Origin: Strix aluco | Taxonomy: Eukaryota; Chordata; Aves; Strigiformes; Strigidae | Reading direction: 5' to 3' | NCBI RefSeq assembly: GCF_031877795.1 | Contig: NC_133940.1 | Coordinates: 10,231,985-10,295,984 of the forward strand | DNA: 64,000 nt | Part shown: piece by piece, positions 40,065 to 52,610 of the stretch | Layout of the letters: each line of letters opens with the position of its first letter | Position numbering within the stretch: the first letter of the stretch is position 1 | Position numbers and translations under genes: made by a program | The notes under the pieces: generated by a model | What the model was told of the DNA's origin: nothing | Seen by the model: only the letters and a program-made list of their open reading frames with translations | Database searches by the model: none

Positions 40065-42784
40065 GTTTTGACTCCAGTTATATTCACATCTGTTTCTCAA
40101 CAGAGATGTCTGCTGTTATACCTGGGAGCTGAAGCTTTTTGTAGAAGATGAGTTATAAAGTGCTTAATTAGGAGGGTGGAGAGCAGCTTGAAACAAGACC
40201 TACACCTTCCCAGTGAGAGTGACATTGTGCTTCTCAGCTGTAGAGGCTATATTGATTAATTCACGCTGCCTTAAAATGCTGTTGTGCTAGTTACCTTAGC
40301 TCTAGCAAATGGTGTTTTTATAATGAAGCAGAAGGGTTTTGAAATAATGAGACACAAAAATAATTTCTGTGGTGGAGCAGTAGAAAACTCCATCTTCTTA
40401 AAAAATGTCCAAAGCATCTTTTCCTGTGTGACTGGTCAGTGCAATGGTAGGGTGGCACACCACAGTGTCTGCTCTGCTTTCTTCCATTTGAGATGATGGG
40501 GAGAAGGCAATCTCTGAAATGAAAAGGAGAACACAGTGAGGGTACTTAAAATACTCCAGACTGCTTGATCAACGTGATGAATAAACTTAGACAACGAGCA
40601 GTATATCAGAAAAGCATACAGATTATGCTCTCCTTGAGGACAGCTAAGAAGGGAGCTCTCGCTTATGCCCCAAAAAACCCACACCAAAACAAAGCCCAAA
40701 AAACCTCTTGGGCTATTTCTTGGCTATTTTGAAAGCAAGCAATCTAGCTCTAATAGGCTGTTTTCTAAGAGGAAGGAAACCAAATCTCTTAGTATTAGTG
40801 GAATAGTACCATGGGCATCTCTATCTTGTGGCATATTCATTGTAGGAAGAAACTGGGGGGAGAGGAGAAACGGGAAGGTGACTCTTGTCCTTCACAATAT
40901 TCTGGTTGTCAATATAAAATACATTTGTGATTGAAAATATTTATTTGAACTGAATGCAAGAGAGGATCAAAACTATTGTATCACACCCTGTGAATAAAGA
41001 GGTTGAAGGAAGGGTGTTTAGGTACGAAGATTTCATTGCCTTTGAAACAGCATTTCCTATAGCAGCAGAAATTGTCAGCTGCTAGCCAGAATTCTTACTG
41101 ACTTTTATATAAAACAGACCAAAAGAATCTCTACCACTTTAATGGTTCTCAATGTTTGTGTATCATCCTCTATCTCATACCCACCAAGTACTTCTACAAG
41201 CTCTGAGTAACTTCAGCTGGCAAAACACCAAAAAGTGGTTAATAATATTTGCTCCTTACCAATGGGATGGTCTCAAGCCCAGTAAATTTTGAATTGTAAT
41301 CCTCAGAGCTGTTGCCTTCTTACATTCCAGTTGAAGACAAGGGTAGCTGGAGGAGCTTCTTGTAAGAGAGGATACAACCAGATTAGGTTGGGTATGGTGC
41401 TGTGCTGACACGGGTACAGCTGTCAGCAGTGGCGTTACTGAGCTGACAGCAGGGGTAGGAGACTGCCTCTGTCTGCACCTGCATTTTCCAGAAAGCCCTA
41501 AATGACTTGCCAGGAATAGAAACCAGGTCTGCGCAGTGGTAATGATCTTTCTGCTCTCTGCGTGTATTTTTGAGATGAATACATGCTAAAACTAATCTAG
41601 TAGCCATAAAATCAGTAAAAACTACCCTGCTTGAAATAAAAATGTCAGACCCACTTGTGATTATTTAAGAGGAAAAAGTCATCATGTGCTGCATTAGAGA
41701 TGAGGCCTGTGCAGAAGAGATTTTTAGATTTTCTGTATTCTCTCTCAGTGCAGCAGTTATGGCTACTCTGGAGCACAGCTATTTAAAATAATAGTTTGAT
41801 GACTTCATTAAATTGTAAGTTTCTCCAATACAAAGCATAGTCCAGAGAGTTTTTTTAGTATACTCTTAAAAAGTCAACAGTCCATCCCTTCCTAATGTAT
41901 ATCCTTGACTGTGGGAACAAATGGTGCTGTAACTAGTCTGAACCGCATCCTTGTTCAAAGAGGCAAAGTATTTCTCTAATTAAAAAAAAATTGGGATTAT
42001 TTGTCTAAACTTTTCTGTGTAACCTGAATTAGAGAACTGTGGATTTGGGTCCCAATGTAATATGGATGCAATTGCAAAAATCGATGCATAAAACAGAGCC
42101 CAGAAGAGAATTATATTTAACAGGAGACAGAAAATCAAAACGGATTCCAAACAAATTAGAAATTAGGACTGCAGCAGCTTGAGCTGAGTTTGCCTTACGG
42201 GGAAAGCTTATTAATGTAAGGTGATTTTTTTGCCAGAACTCCCCTTCAGTAGTATTTGCCCATGTCATGTCTCTCTTCTGTGACTTAATACAGCGATATG
42301 GGTAGCAGATCAACAGTGGTAAAATGACAAGAAGATAATTAAAGCTTTACTTTACAACATGTTGGAACTTTAAAGATATTAGAAGGTACTGATACAAATT
42401 CTGAGCACCTGAGCTGCAGCAATATCACAGAGCAGAGGCAATATAGCTTTTAGTCTAGAGAAATATCCTGTATTTCCCAGATCTAATAAAGTATATTGGA
42501 TCCTTAATTTGTTTTAGAAGACAATCCAAGTGCTTTGCATTTGTTTAACCTAATCCAATCTTAACCATTGCTAAAATGAAAGGGCTCTGTCTTGCATGTC
42601 ACACAGAGAAAGATGTACGAAATATGTAGCTTTTGGAAGAGAATGGTCACTTGTGTTTACAATAGTAACCAAAACAATGAGAAGACCCCCCCCTCTTTCA
42701 TATAGGTTCATGTAGTTTAAAAAGCACTGGAAGTCTTATAACTATTTACACAACTATTAACTAACTGAGATATTTGTAGGAAGA
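40065..42784. other. gene desert, segment 4
   Basis: 2.7 kb of AT-leaning sequence. No gene or named repeat found. Confidence 0.6.
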
Positions 42785-43106
42785 AAAGGTTCAGGGGAGA
42801 CCTTATATCTGTCTGCAACTGCCTGATCGGAGAACACAGAGGGGACAGAACCAAACTCTTCTCATAAATGCACAGGGATAGGACAAGAGGCAATGGGTGC
42901 AAGTTGGAATGTAGGAAATTCTGGTTAATTGTAAGGAAAATCTTTTTTACTCCAATGGCACCTAGAGAGGTTGTGGGATCTCTGTCCTTGGAGATGTTCA
43001 CGCCTCAGCTGGATGGGTCCCTGAGCAACTTGCTCTAATTGACCCTGCTCTGAGCAGGACCTCAGGACGACCCTTCCAACTCAAGTTATTCTGTGACATT
43101 ATGATT
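42785..43106 (+). mobile_element. CR1 LINE, 5'-truncated 3' tail
   Basis: Plus-oriented CR1 tail: TTCAGGGGAGACCTTATATC, then ATAGGACAAGAGGCAATGGG, then GACCCTTCCAACTCAAGT, ending in ATTCTGTGACATTATG. More diverged than the copy at 32.6 kb, and of the GGGGAGACC/AGGCAATGGG type. Confidence 0.92.
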
Positions 43107-46100
43107 TTTGAGACTGGAACTGGGCCTTTAACTCTTGAACTAATGTTTATTATCTCTAGGAGTACTAATAGATATAATCTCTTGACTGTCTGTAGCAGCT
43201 GAAGTGACCTGAAGGCATTTGACTTGACAGTATGAACTGCAAAATCATTTGGACCTGGGTCAGTATGTGTCAGGCTGTTTTTCATGGAGTCTGGAAGTAA
43301 AGAAACAACCATGTGAATGTTTCTATATTTCCCCACATCAGCATAGTTGAAAATAATGGGAGTTAGAATGCTGGTTTGTGGTGTTGAAAAATGATAATTG
43401 GAAAGACTAAATAAATTTAAAAAAAAAGAAGAAAAAAAGAAACTAGTTCAGGACATGGCAGGATGATATGAAGTTGTTTATGTGTCAGTGCTATAGTAAG
43501 AACAACTTCTATTTTACAGATTGACAGTGGAATATATTTTACCCTGACTTTACATTGGATTCCAACACAGATCCAGGTGTTTCCCCAGCATTCTCCTTCA
43601 GGTAACCTGTGCTATAATGGCAAGTGTTTTATGGACTGCTCTGTTCCTTTGCCCAGTTCTGCCTCTCACCTTCCTGATCCTATGCCATTTCTGGGTGCTA
43701 GCATCAATTACTGAGGAGCATGTGCTTTTTTATCTTTACTGAGATTTTTTCTGTCTGAAGCAGGTGAAGGAGTTCATACAAGGTCGCTGGTTATTTACAG
43801 CTGTCCAGCAGTCTATTAAATATCTGGTCTGGGTACCTGAGGTCCATGGGTCCGTTTGGATGGATAGTTTAGAATGTATTTAGTGCACTTGAGCACCACT
43901 GTCCCTTTTCTACCTTAAGTTACTGCAGCATTCTTTAATGCTGCTCTTTGTTATATTCATCTTGCAAAAGAAAATGTTTAATGAGCCCACTTGTGATTTT
44001 CCAACTATTTTGTCTGGCTGCAAATTGTCATTTCCGAGAGAATATATTAATGGTGCTGTCATCTCTTGATCATATCAATCTTAACCATGTATGTGCTGTT
44101 TCTGCCTCGTTCCCACATAATTACAAGCCTGTGTTTGGCAAATGAAGATGTGTTTGCTTTCTTGATTAAGAAGGTTCTAAGAAATTTTTGCATGCTTGGT
44201 AGGACATAAGTTATGAAAAGAGCTAGTTTAGAAGAGAAGCCGAGCAGTAGAGATTCTTAGCATTTCCCTAATACTTTTCTCTGCTGGGCAGAAAGCAGTT
44301 TGTGAATGCTAATGAAATCAGCTTTGCACTACCCCAGTAAAATAGCTGTGTCTTATGAGAAGATGGAGGCACAGCATGATTAAGTGACTTGTCTGGATTC
44401 GTATGGCTGCTGGGATTCCAGCATTTGCTCTGGTGTTGGCTTTCAGCACTAGACCCAAGGGCCAAACTGGGATACAGTACAGGCTTGGTAAAGTGGTATT
44501 TTTTTTTTCTTCCAGAAACTGTTCTTTTGTGTCCTAAAAGCTAAACTCTTGTTTAAACTAAAATGTCTCTACTCTTTATGGTTGGGAAGTTAATATTCAA
44601 AACATGAACTGCATGTAATCAATGCCTTATTCCTGCAGTCAGCCTGAAATAATAAATATTAGAGAGGAATGGACTGCAGGTGTTTCTCCCATGACGAGTT
44701 AGTTCAAAAGTTTGTCATGAAGACTCAGGTGATGCCAATGAACTGTTTCTCCTCCAGTCAAAAGAGACAAGAAAGGAGCAGGGTGAGCTCATTAATGTGC
44801 TAGAAGAGTCTGTACACATCACATCTTCTGCATCAGAGGGAAGGGATGTTGGGTTGTATGCAAATCTTCCTTTCTTTCCACTCTGATCCCTGCCTGGGTC
44901 ACAAAGGGAGGAGCTGTCCCTTAGAGCCGATCAGTGGTGCCCCATCATTGAAATTCACCTGGTGGAGGCCATCATTTAATCATCTTTTTTTCTGATGAGC
45001 CTTCTGATGTCCCTTCATAACTCTGGCATTGTCAGGATTGCATGTTTAAGACTAGCTGCTTCTACTGTAGAATGCTGTAGCATTTAAAAGGAGCCGCCTT
45101 AGTACACTGATTATTTTTTACTAAAGTTGTTTTAGTAGCTATTATAGTTTTGCTTCTATAATATTATAATAATATTTGTCTGTATGATCTTCAGAATTTT
45201 TAAGCTCCTCTGGAGGAACTGGGAAAGTTGGAAAGAGTTGGCTGTGGAGGGCCCAGGCCCTTTCTTCATATACTCATGCACTCCAATATTTAAACTGAAA
45301 TAAAGTCAGTGAATCTGGTCAGGGAGTTTTGTTGGCATGTGGGGGTGGGAATATGTACAGGGAACTGTTGGCTTGGTCTGTGTTCAGTTCAGGAAAGCTG
45401 CTGAGGTCATCCACTGGGTAAAACAAAGCCACTCTCTTGGGATCAGTGGTGCTGTAGCTACTTTACCAGTGCTGAATCCCAGCCAGCTTCAGAGCTGATA
45501 TGCCTTTATATGCTACCCTGCAGAGAATGGCATAAATTAGAGCCTGTGCAAGGAGGCCAATAAACAGTTTAATTTAGTGGTTGGTAAGTACTCCTGATTC
45601 CCAAGATCCTTCCAGGATCTAATTCTCTAAGCACCTGTGTCAGTGAAATTACAATTAACCCTCAGTTCACTGGCAGTGTTGCTGTACCTAGTAACTTGGG
45701 GCTCCAGCAGCAGAGGGGTACTTGTGATCTCAGATATTTTTGAGTGGACAGAAGCAATCAGTTGAATGAGAGGCTGGATTGTAATGCAAAATGGTCTGTT
45801 GTGTGCTAAGCCCGGTGTGAGAAATGAAAGCATGCGTAAAAGAACCAGCATGGCAGCAAGCAGCAACAGGACTGTGTCTAGTGCTGGATGGCCTGCTGCG
45901 GGACAAGGAGAGACAGTAGATGGTCTCTTTCATCTGGTGCTGTTGTCACCTGTGGTGACAGCAGGGTCCCTGCAACCAAAATCTGAAACTGCGATCATTC
46001 CTGATGCTTTGGGAAGGATTTCTGTTTACCCAGACAAGGGGAAAGTGAGCAACCTCTGTCAGAGTTAATAAAGTAGCTGTCTGAGGTCGTGGAACAGAGC

Positions 46101-49100
46101 TGTGTGGGTCACTGGGGTAGTGCTCTGCAGTTCCTTGTCTCAGGATGGGAGTGGAGGTAGTGATCAGAGCCTGTGGCCCAGTGGCTGCCATGCCAACTTC
46201 ATCCATCCTGGCTCTTGGGTTTCCAGATGGCTGCACACTACTCCACTGCCCTTCCACCTCACTAGGTCCAGTAGCTTCTGCATGAAACCATGCCTGGAGC
46301 AGCCTGTCAATTACTGGTCATCTAAAAATGGTATTAACAGGCAAGCACGTGCTTATGTGTGTGCGTGCTGGGAACTGGAGAGTAAGCAGTCCAACACCAG
46401 CTTTTGATTTAGGCTTTGGGGACGTACAAGCCTCCACAAAATATGCTTTCTGTGATGGAGAAACAGTGAGATGCATTTATATGGCAACTATTATGGTACA
46501 TGATAGCGACTGGGGACAGTACTCAATTTTTTCTTGAAAGGCAGCATGTTCTGCATCGCACAGAAAGTGCTGGGAAAATTACAAATAATCTTCTATGGAT
46601 GTGAGTTTGTTTGTGGCATAAGCCTCTTCTGTTGCCTGCTCTGCTGACCTTAAAATTTTAGGTCAGTTTCTGAAGTCTCAACTAATGAGGACATGTGCAC
46701 ACAGAAGCATTTGACAGAAATTGGGTCACACCAGTCTTTTCACTATAGCAAAAAAATACCTTAGTAGTATTAGTGAAAATTACCTTTTTTTTTTTTTTGT
46801 GGCAGAAGGGAGGTAAAGTGTACTTTGCTTTCTTAACAGCCTCACCCCTGTCAGAATCAGTTAAAATGGAAAGTTATTGCAGCGTGAAGATCAGAGCAAA
46901 GACTCTGACAGAGTGCAGCTGGTTCAAATCAGCCTTGATTAATCCATCATCTATGATTGAAAATTGGTGGTGTAAAGTTGTCAAGGTCACTGCATACAGG
47001 ACAAGGCTGATGGTGGTTATTCCTTGGGGGGCTGGGCTTTCACTCACATTTACACCAAGCCCTACATGAATAATACTTAAAAAATGAAGGAAGACAGTGG
47101 TGCCTCGCAAAGGCTTATTCCCTTCTTTCTGAATTTACTGGGGCGTAGATCCTCAAGAAGGCAGATAAGGGACAACCTACTACTTTTGGGACCTGCAAGG
47201 CCCGAGCTAAAATCCTTATATTGTATTAATCCAGGAGGAGCCCATGTCTTCAGGTGTATGTGGTTTTTGTTAGTGAAATGCCACAGGTGCCTTAAATTCT
47301 ACTGCTTGGCTCAGAGAGGTAAATCACACCTGGGCTGGGTGGCCCAGTCTCTAGCTGGGGCTGTATTTTCCCTGTGCTTCCTAAAAGGAGGTGTCTCTAC
47401 ACTTGTCTTGATTGTGATCGCTGATCTAATAGGTATTTGTTAAGGCCTAGGTAGGAGAATCGGCTTTATGTTGCCCTGTAGAAGGAAAAAGTGATATTGT
47501 GAGAGGACTAATGTTATTTCCTTCCTTTATTTAGGAAGATTTGACCTATCTTCTGGGTGAGTGCTCTGACTGCTAGGCTACATGTCCTCTGGAGAGGGGA
47601 ACAGCTGGCTGCTGAGAGAAGAAAGAGTAAGTATGATGTTTTCACTTTGAGATGTGGGGGTATTGGGAGAGGAAGGAACTGGGAATCTCAAGTTATATAA
47701 AGTAGCAATGAATTGAGGGAAAGGCTACAATCCAGGTTGTTATCCTCTGCTAGTATGCCTTGGGTACTATGCTTCTCTCTGGTTACTGATTGTGTAGCTA
47801 ATCAGTGTGGAGTGGATCTGAATTAGTTTCTATGAGGATAAGCCTTGCTTTCTCTCCTTTGTCCCAAAGTAGCCTGACACCAGAGCATTCTTCTTGGAGC
47901 TGTGTGCTTGAGTTTCCTCTGGTAAGGAGGGATCTGAACCTGTGACTTTCTGTGTACTTGATCCTGCAGTTAGATAGACTTCTTTATAGCAAAGCTTAAA
48001 GACAGCATGTTCCCAGTGAATCTGTAATTTCTATTTGGTGGCCAGGTCAATGGTTTTTGTGTGTTAGTGGAAAACATATTGCAGGTAGCAACAATAGCTC
48101 GGGGAAAGGTATTGGTTAGCTCATAGAAGGGCAAAAAAAAAAAAGCAGAGACAGTGGTTCAAAGAGACTTCTTTTTGTTCAAAAAGTTCAGGAGACTTCT
48201 TAAGGTATGTGGCGAGGTGCATCTCTGCAGCTGAAAGAGAAAGCACTTTGGAGAAGTGGGCTTTCTGTGCTCTTAGTGCTTCCTGCTGAGAACCTTAAGA
48301 GGCTCCTGTTGTGTTCTTGGGAATTCCCATTAATTACCACTGGAGTCAGGCTCATAACAATAGAGAGCCCTGAACATCACAGATAACTAATAAACCATAG
48401 AGGGATGAATATGGAAAGGAGTGGTAGTGTTATTTTTCATCTGGGCTCTGTACTGAGTAGTGACACTGGCCCTAGTGTGCATTACAACAACTGGGTTATG
48501 TTTCAGCATGTTTAGTTAATGGGCCTTTGTGGTTCCCCTTCTGCAGGGCACCCTGGTGTTTGTACAGTGCATGGGGAAGGGTAGTTCAGATGCCAAAAGC
48601 TCCTTCACAAGGCAAACACTGAAACATGGGGAGCTACAAAACTCTGATGAGACATTTTGTGACTGCAGCTTTCATTTCTTTCAAATTGGTACGCTTCAAT
48701 ACTGTGTTGAAAGAACACTGCATTGTAATTAGTTGAGCCCTGTCTTTCTGATAACTGCTTAAACCTTAAGATCCTGAAAAGCATAGTATTTTTCTAGCTA
48801 AAAGGAAGGTTTATGGTCCATGTTCCCATAGAACCTCATCCTTAAGGAGAAATGGTCCATTACATAGAATAAAGTTCCTGAATGTTTTTCAAGTACTTAT
48901 TTGCTTTAGCAGAATCATTAGTACCACAATTACTTATAAAGGAAAGTGACAACAAACCAGAAAAATGCTTTGCAGATCTTGAGCTGTTCATGTGTATAAT
49001 GCTGCTATGTACTTTATAAGCAAGGAGATCTTTCTGCATTTATTTTAAAAGTTGGTATCATGTTAATAAGCTGAAGGCTTCCTTAAAGCAAGTAATTTCT

Positions 49101-49982
49101 ATTTGCTGGCAGGGTCAACAACTTTTAGAGCTCAATAGAATATTGAATGGTTGCAAAACTATGCTATCCAAATACAGCTGCAAATATATCACCCTCTACC
49201 TCTGCTCCACCCGCACATCATAAATAGCTAAGGGAGGAAAACATCAACTGCTGAACAAGAAGATTCTTAAATGATAGACATCAATAATTTAACCTATTAT
49301 AATTTATTTATTCCTTCATTGCTCATTGCACTATGGCTAAAATGAATGTTTTTGGTTTGCTTTTTTCAAGCAGTATTGCCATAAGGAGAGGTTCCTTTTT
49401 TTATTCCTGTGGATTCAGTGCATGTACAGGCAACAATCTATCACAGTAGAATGAACTAGTGTAGGCAAAGAATGGCAGGCTGAGAATTAGTGTGCTTATA
49501 AAAACCATGGGCAGACAAGCTCTAGAGCATTCAGGACACGGGGGAAAATGTGCTTTTAGTTAGATAAGTAATTACTCACACTGGCCATCAGTTTTATTGT
49601 CCATTATTTTTCTTTTTAATCTATAAAATAGCTGACCTAAGGTTTGTACCCAATTCTGAGGAGAACTCGTATAGTTTGCATAATTTGCCTTGAAAGTGGC
49701 TACTGAGCTCAAAACGTGTCACTATAACAATTGCCATCAAGGAGAGGCAACGTGGCTTGAGGAAGTTTCTGTGCTCGTTAGACAGTCTTTTCATTGCAGC
49801 TTAGTACTGAGTAAAATCTAATTTAGTTTATGTCAGAAGCTAGGTATTTTAACAAAAAAGAAACCTGAAGATAGGGTGTTATTCAGATGTTCAGGTTTCC
49901 ATAACCCATTATAGTAATATTGCATTAAGGTTATACAAAAGCACAGGCCCTGCTGTTGATATGTTAACTAATACTGTTGTAA
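43107..49982. other. gene desert, segment 5
   Basis: 6.9 kb without a supported gene. Contains an A-rich run at 43418-43438, a possible old SINE tail at 44.35-44.47 kb and perhaps a shorter one near 47.55-47.60 kb (GAGTGCTCTGACTGCTAGGC). Confidence 0.6.
44345..44470 (+). mobile_element. possible ancient MIR-like (CORE-SINE/L2-type) tail
   Basis: The run GGAGGCACAG, GATTAAGTGACTTGTCTG, CTGGGATTCCAGCA and CAGCACTAGACCC has the order of the conserved MIR-type tail: A-GAGGCACAG, TTAAGTGACTTGCC, GGGATTCGAACCC, final TGCTCTAACCAC-like part. Strongly decayed; a chance or other-family match is possible. Confidence 0.5.
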
Positions 49983-50460
49983 AATAACTTGGGTTGGGAG
50001 GGACCTCTGGGGTTCATGTGTTCAGAGATGCCCTGCTCAAAGCTGCTCAGAGTTTTGTCCAGTTGTTTTCAATATCTCCAAGGTTAAAGTTTCCCCATCT
50101 GCCTGGCTCCTGTTCTGGTGTTTGATCACCTGCATGGTGGGGAAAAAAAAACCCAACCTAAAACCCCATGCAAATATCTAATCATAATTTCAAGCACTTG
50201 TCTCGATTTGATGTTGTCTGCAAACTTGCTGAGAATGTTGTCTAGGTAATTTAAAAAAGACTTTAAATAGCATTGTCTATTATCTGTCTCTGAGGGATGT
50301 TACTAGTGGCACCAGTTTGATTTGGTGCTGTTGATCACAAGATTAGTGTTTTTCACTTAAGCCACTTATGCTGTGTTTATAGGATTAGGGTAGTAGCTGA
50401 TGATTTATACATTTTGCCATGTTGTGCATAGCATGCCTGGATGTACTTCCTTGTTGGCTA
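49983..50460 (-). mobile_element. older CR1 fragment
   Basis: GGTTGGGAGGGACCTCTGGGG, CCCTGCTCAAAGCTGCTCAG and AATATCTCCAAGGTTAAAG match the reverse-oriented CR1 3' UTR. After about 50160 the sequence jumps to a more internal CR1 part (GTCTGCAAACTTGCTGAGAA, CTGAGGGATGTTACTAGTGG), so the copy carries a large internal deletion or is two pieces. The right edge is uncertain. Confidence 0.8.
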
Positions 50461-52254
50461 ACATCCCCTGTTCCCTCCTCATTTAAAAAAGAAAAGCAAA
50501 TGAAGTGTTGCGACTAGTGTGCCACTTAGGAGCTACACAATCTTGACTGATGTTGATATACGTTAGGGAGCAGCCTCTGGAGTTCAGTAGTGCTGTCCTG
50601 AAGGGCCGTTTTTCTTTTTTTCCTCTTTTGCAGAGCACCCATGAGAACACACCATCCTGTGCATTGTGTGGCTTGTACTTTGGGAGCAGCGGATCCTCAG
50701 CACTTCCAGCTTTCATGGGTTTGGGAGTGAGGTGTCACTAGGCTGCTGCTCTGTTGTGTGTACAGCACCAGTGGGTCAGGGTGAGTGATGGGCAGGTGTG
50801 AGGCAGCAGCATGCTCAGAATATTGGCAGTAATATCCACCATAGCTCTCCTTGTTTTGGCTCATTGCCTTGACTGTCTCCTGTCTGAGTTCAACCGCTAC
50901 TGGTGGCCCTAGGGTAGCGTTGGTTATAGAGCAGGTTTGCAAATTGTTTGTATTAGCAATAATATACTTTAACTACAAACCAGCAGAGGTTACTTCGCTC
51001 CTGTTAATGTGAAGCATAACTTTGAATATCAGGTGCCCTACCCCGATGGTGGGTAAGCAAGTTAAATGTCAGGGAGCAGCAAGGGCAGGTGAGCTGGGAG
51101 CCAAGGGTGATGCTGAGCCAGGCATAGCAGTGATGTCCCTGAGCTTACAGACACCTCCTGAACCAAGGGTGAGAGGCCCCAGCCAAGACCTCTCCTGTAT
51201 CTTTCCCTGCTGTGGCTCTTCCCAGCAGTTGCATCCCAGGTTACCACGGTGCCAGGTCAGAGCAGGTCTTGAGCAGCCAAACCCTGCCAAGGGAGAGGTT
51301 GCAGAGCATCTTGATGCACTTGGACCTTTACATTACAGCAGGAGATGTGAATCTCTTTAATTTGTACATATGATACCTTGTGGGTGCTACTGAAGATTAA
51401 CAGTAAGACTTGTTATTTTATAGTGTGGAGTATTTTCTTATAGCTGATAAAGGGAATTAGGACCTGAAATTTAATGTGTTTTATCTAGCAACTTGCACGG
51501 CCAGTCCCACAGCTGATTAAAACAGATCATAGGCTGTTAGTGAATATGTGTAAGACCTGAGGTACATTGACAGCTGACAGGAATGAAAGGAAAATTTGTG
51601 TATTTCAGCTACAGACTTGACAGAAGATGAATTAGAGAGCTGTTAAAGTCAGCCTGAGTGTGATGCCTAGACTATATTATATTATGGGAACCTTATTTCC
51701 AGATTAATATAATGCAAAAGAAAGAGGATAGTATTTACAGATCAAGAGACTCAAATCCATAGCCTTGTCTACCTGACTGAGAGCAAGACCATCTGTTTCT
51801 TGCTAGTGTTTGCAAGTGTCAGCTTTTATTGCATTCCATCTTCCTTCTGCTCAGAGAAAATCACTTTCTAATTAATGAGGAAAAACCTCCCAGGATGTAA
51901 TAAATATCAAGACCTTTCTTTAAACCTTTTTGGCTTTACTGAGATCTGTTTAGTCTTCAGATGGCCAGCTCTTACCAAATGATGGCAAATTTCAAAAATA
52001 GCTGCCATGTCCCCTGTGATCTTATCTACTTTGCTCGGGAGAATGGCAACTTGTTTGGAAAACGAATGGCCTTAAGTCATGGTTCTGCTACTCTGCTGGC
52101 CAAATGGCATGGCATCTCTTTTGCTTTTACTGCTTTCCCACTATTTTTCTTGCCATGATATTTTCATACCAGCTAAAAATACTGTGGGTTTGTTGCATTG
52201 CAAGTGGTGGTGTGGTCATACTTTCAATTCCAACAGCCTCCTCTTTGTTCCATG
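50461..52254. other. gene desert, segment 6
   Basis: 1.8 kb between two old CR1 pieces. 51.0-51.3 kb is G+C-richer but has no supported gene. Confidence 0.6.
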
Positions 52255-52610
52255 CAGTTACTATTTGCAAAGATAATGTGCTACTTGCTCTTCCAGGTGC
52301 TTCAGTAGAAATGTTATACAAAATGGAGTATAATGTTAATCCCTGTGGAAGCACACTTATACATGCCTTTCTTGTTCACAACACTGCTGCCCAATGTTGC
52401 TCTCCGCTTATGATTTCCAGTTAACTTTCAAACCATCTGACAGTGCTTCTGTCCAAACCAATTTGATTCAAACATTTTAGAGATTTTGTGAGGCACTGTA
52501 GTGGATGTTTGATGAAAGTTAAGATACTGCATCTCCTATGTTCCCTTCAGCTACTGTTTTTTGTAATTTGATCAAAGCAAGCAATCAATCTTCTTAGGCC
52601 TGATTTGTTT
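52255..52610 (-). mobile_element. very old CR1-like (CR1/L3 clade) fragment
   Basis: Reverse-oriented and strongly decayed. TTAATCCCTGTGGAAGCACA, TTGTGAGGCACTGTAGTGG, GAAAGTTAAGATACTGCATC and TTAGGCCTGATTTG follow the order of the conserved CR1 ORF2 end (in family consensus: CCCTGTGGGACACCACT, GGGACAGTGTCAAA, AAGTCAAGATA, CATGATTTG). Family placement is by recollection of the consensus. Confidence 0.65.

Noticed and set aside
39761-40151. Leu-Pro-Ser-Phe and Lys-Glu-Gly-Arg repeat proteins
   Set aside because: They are translations of the TTCC microsatellite, not genes.
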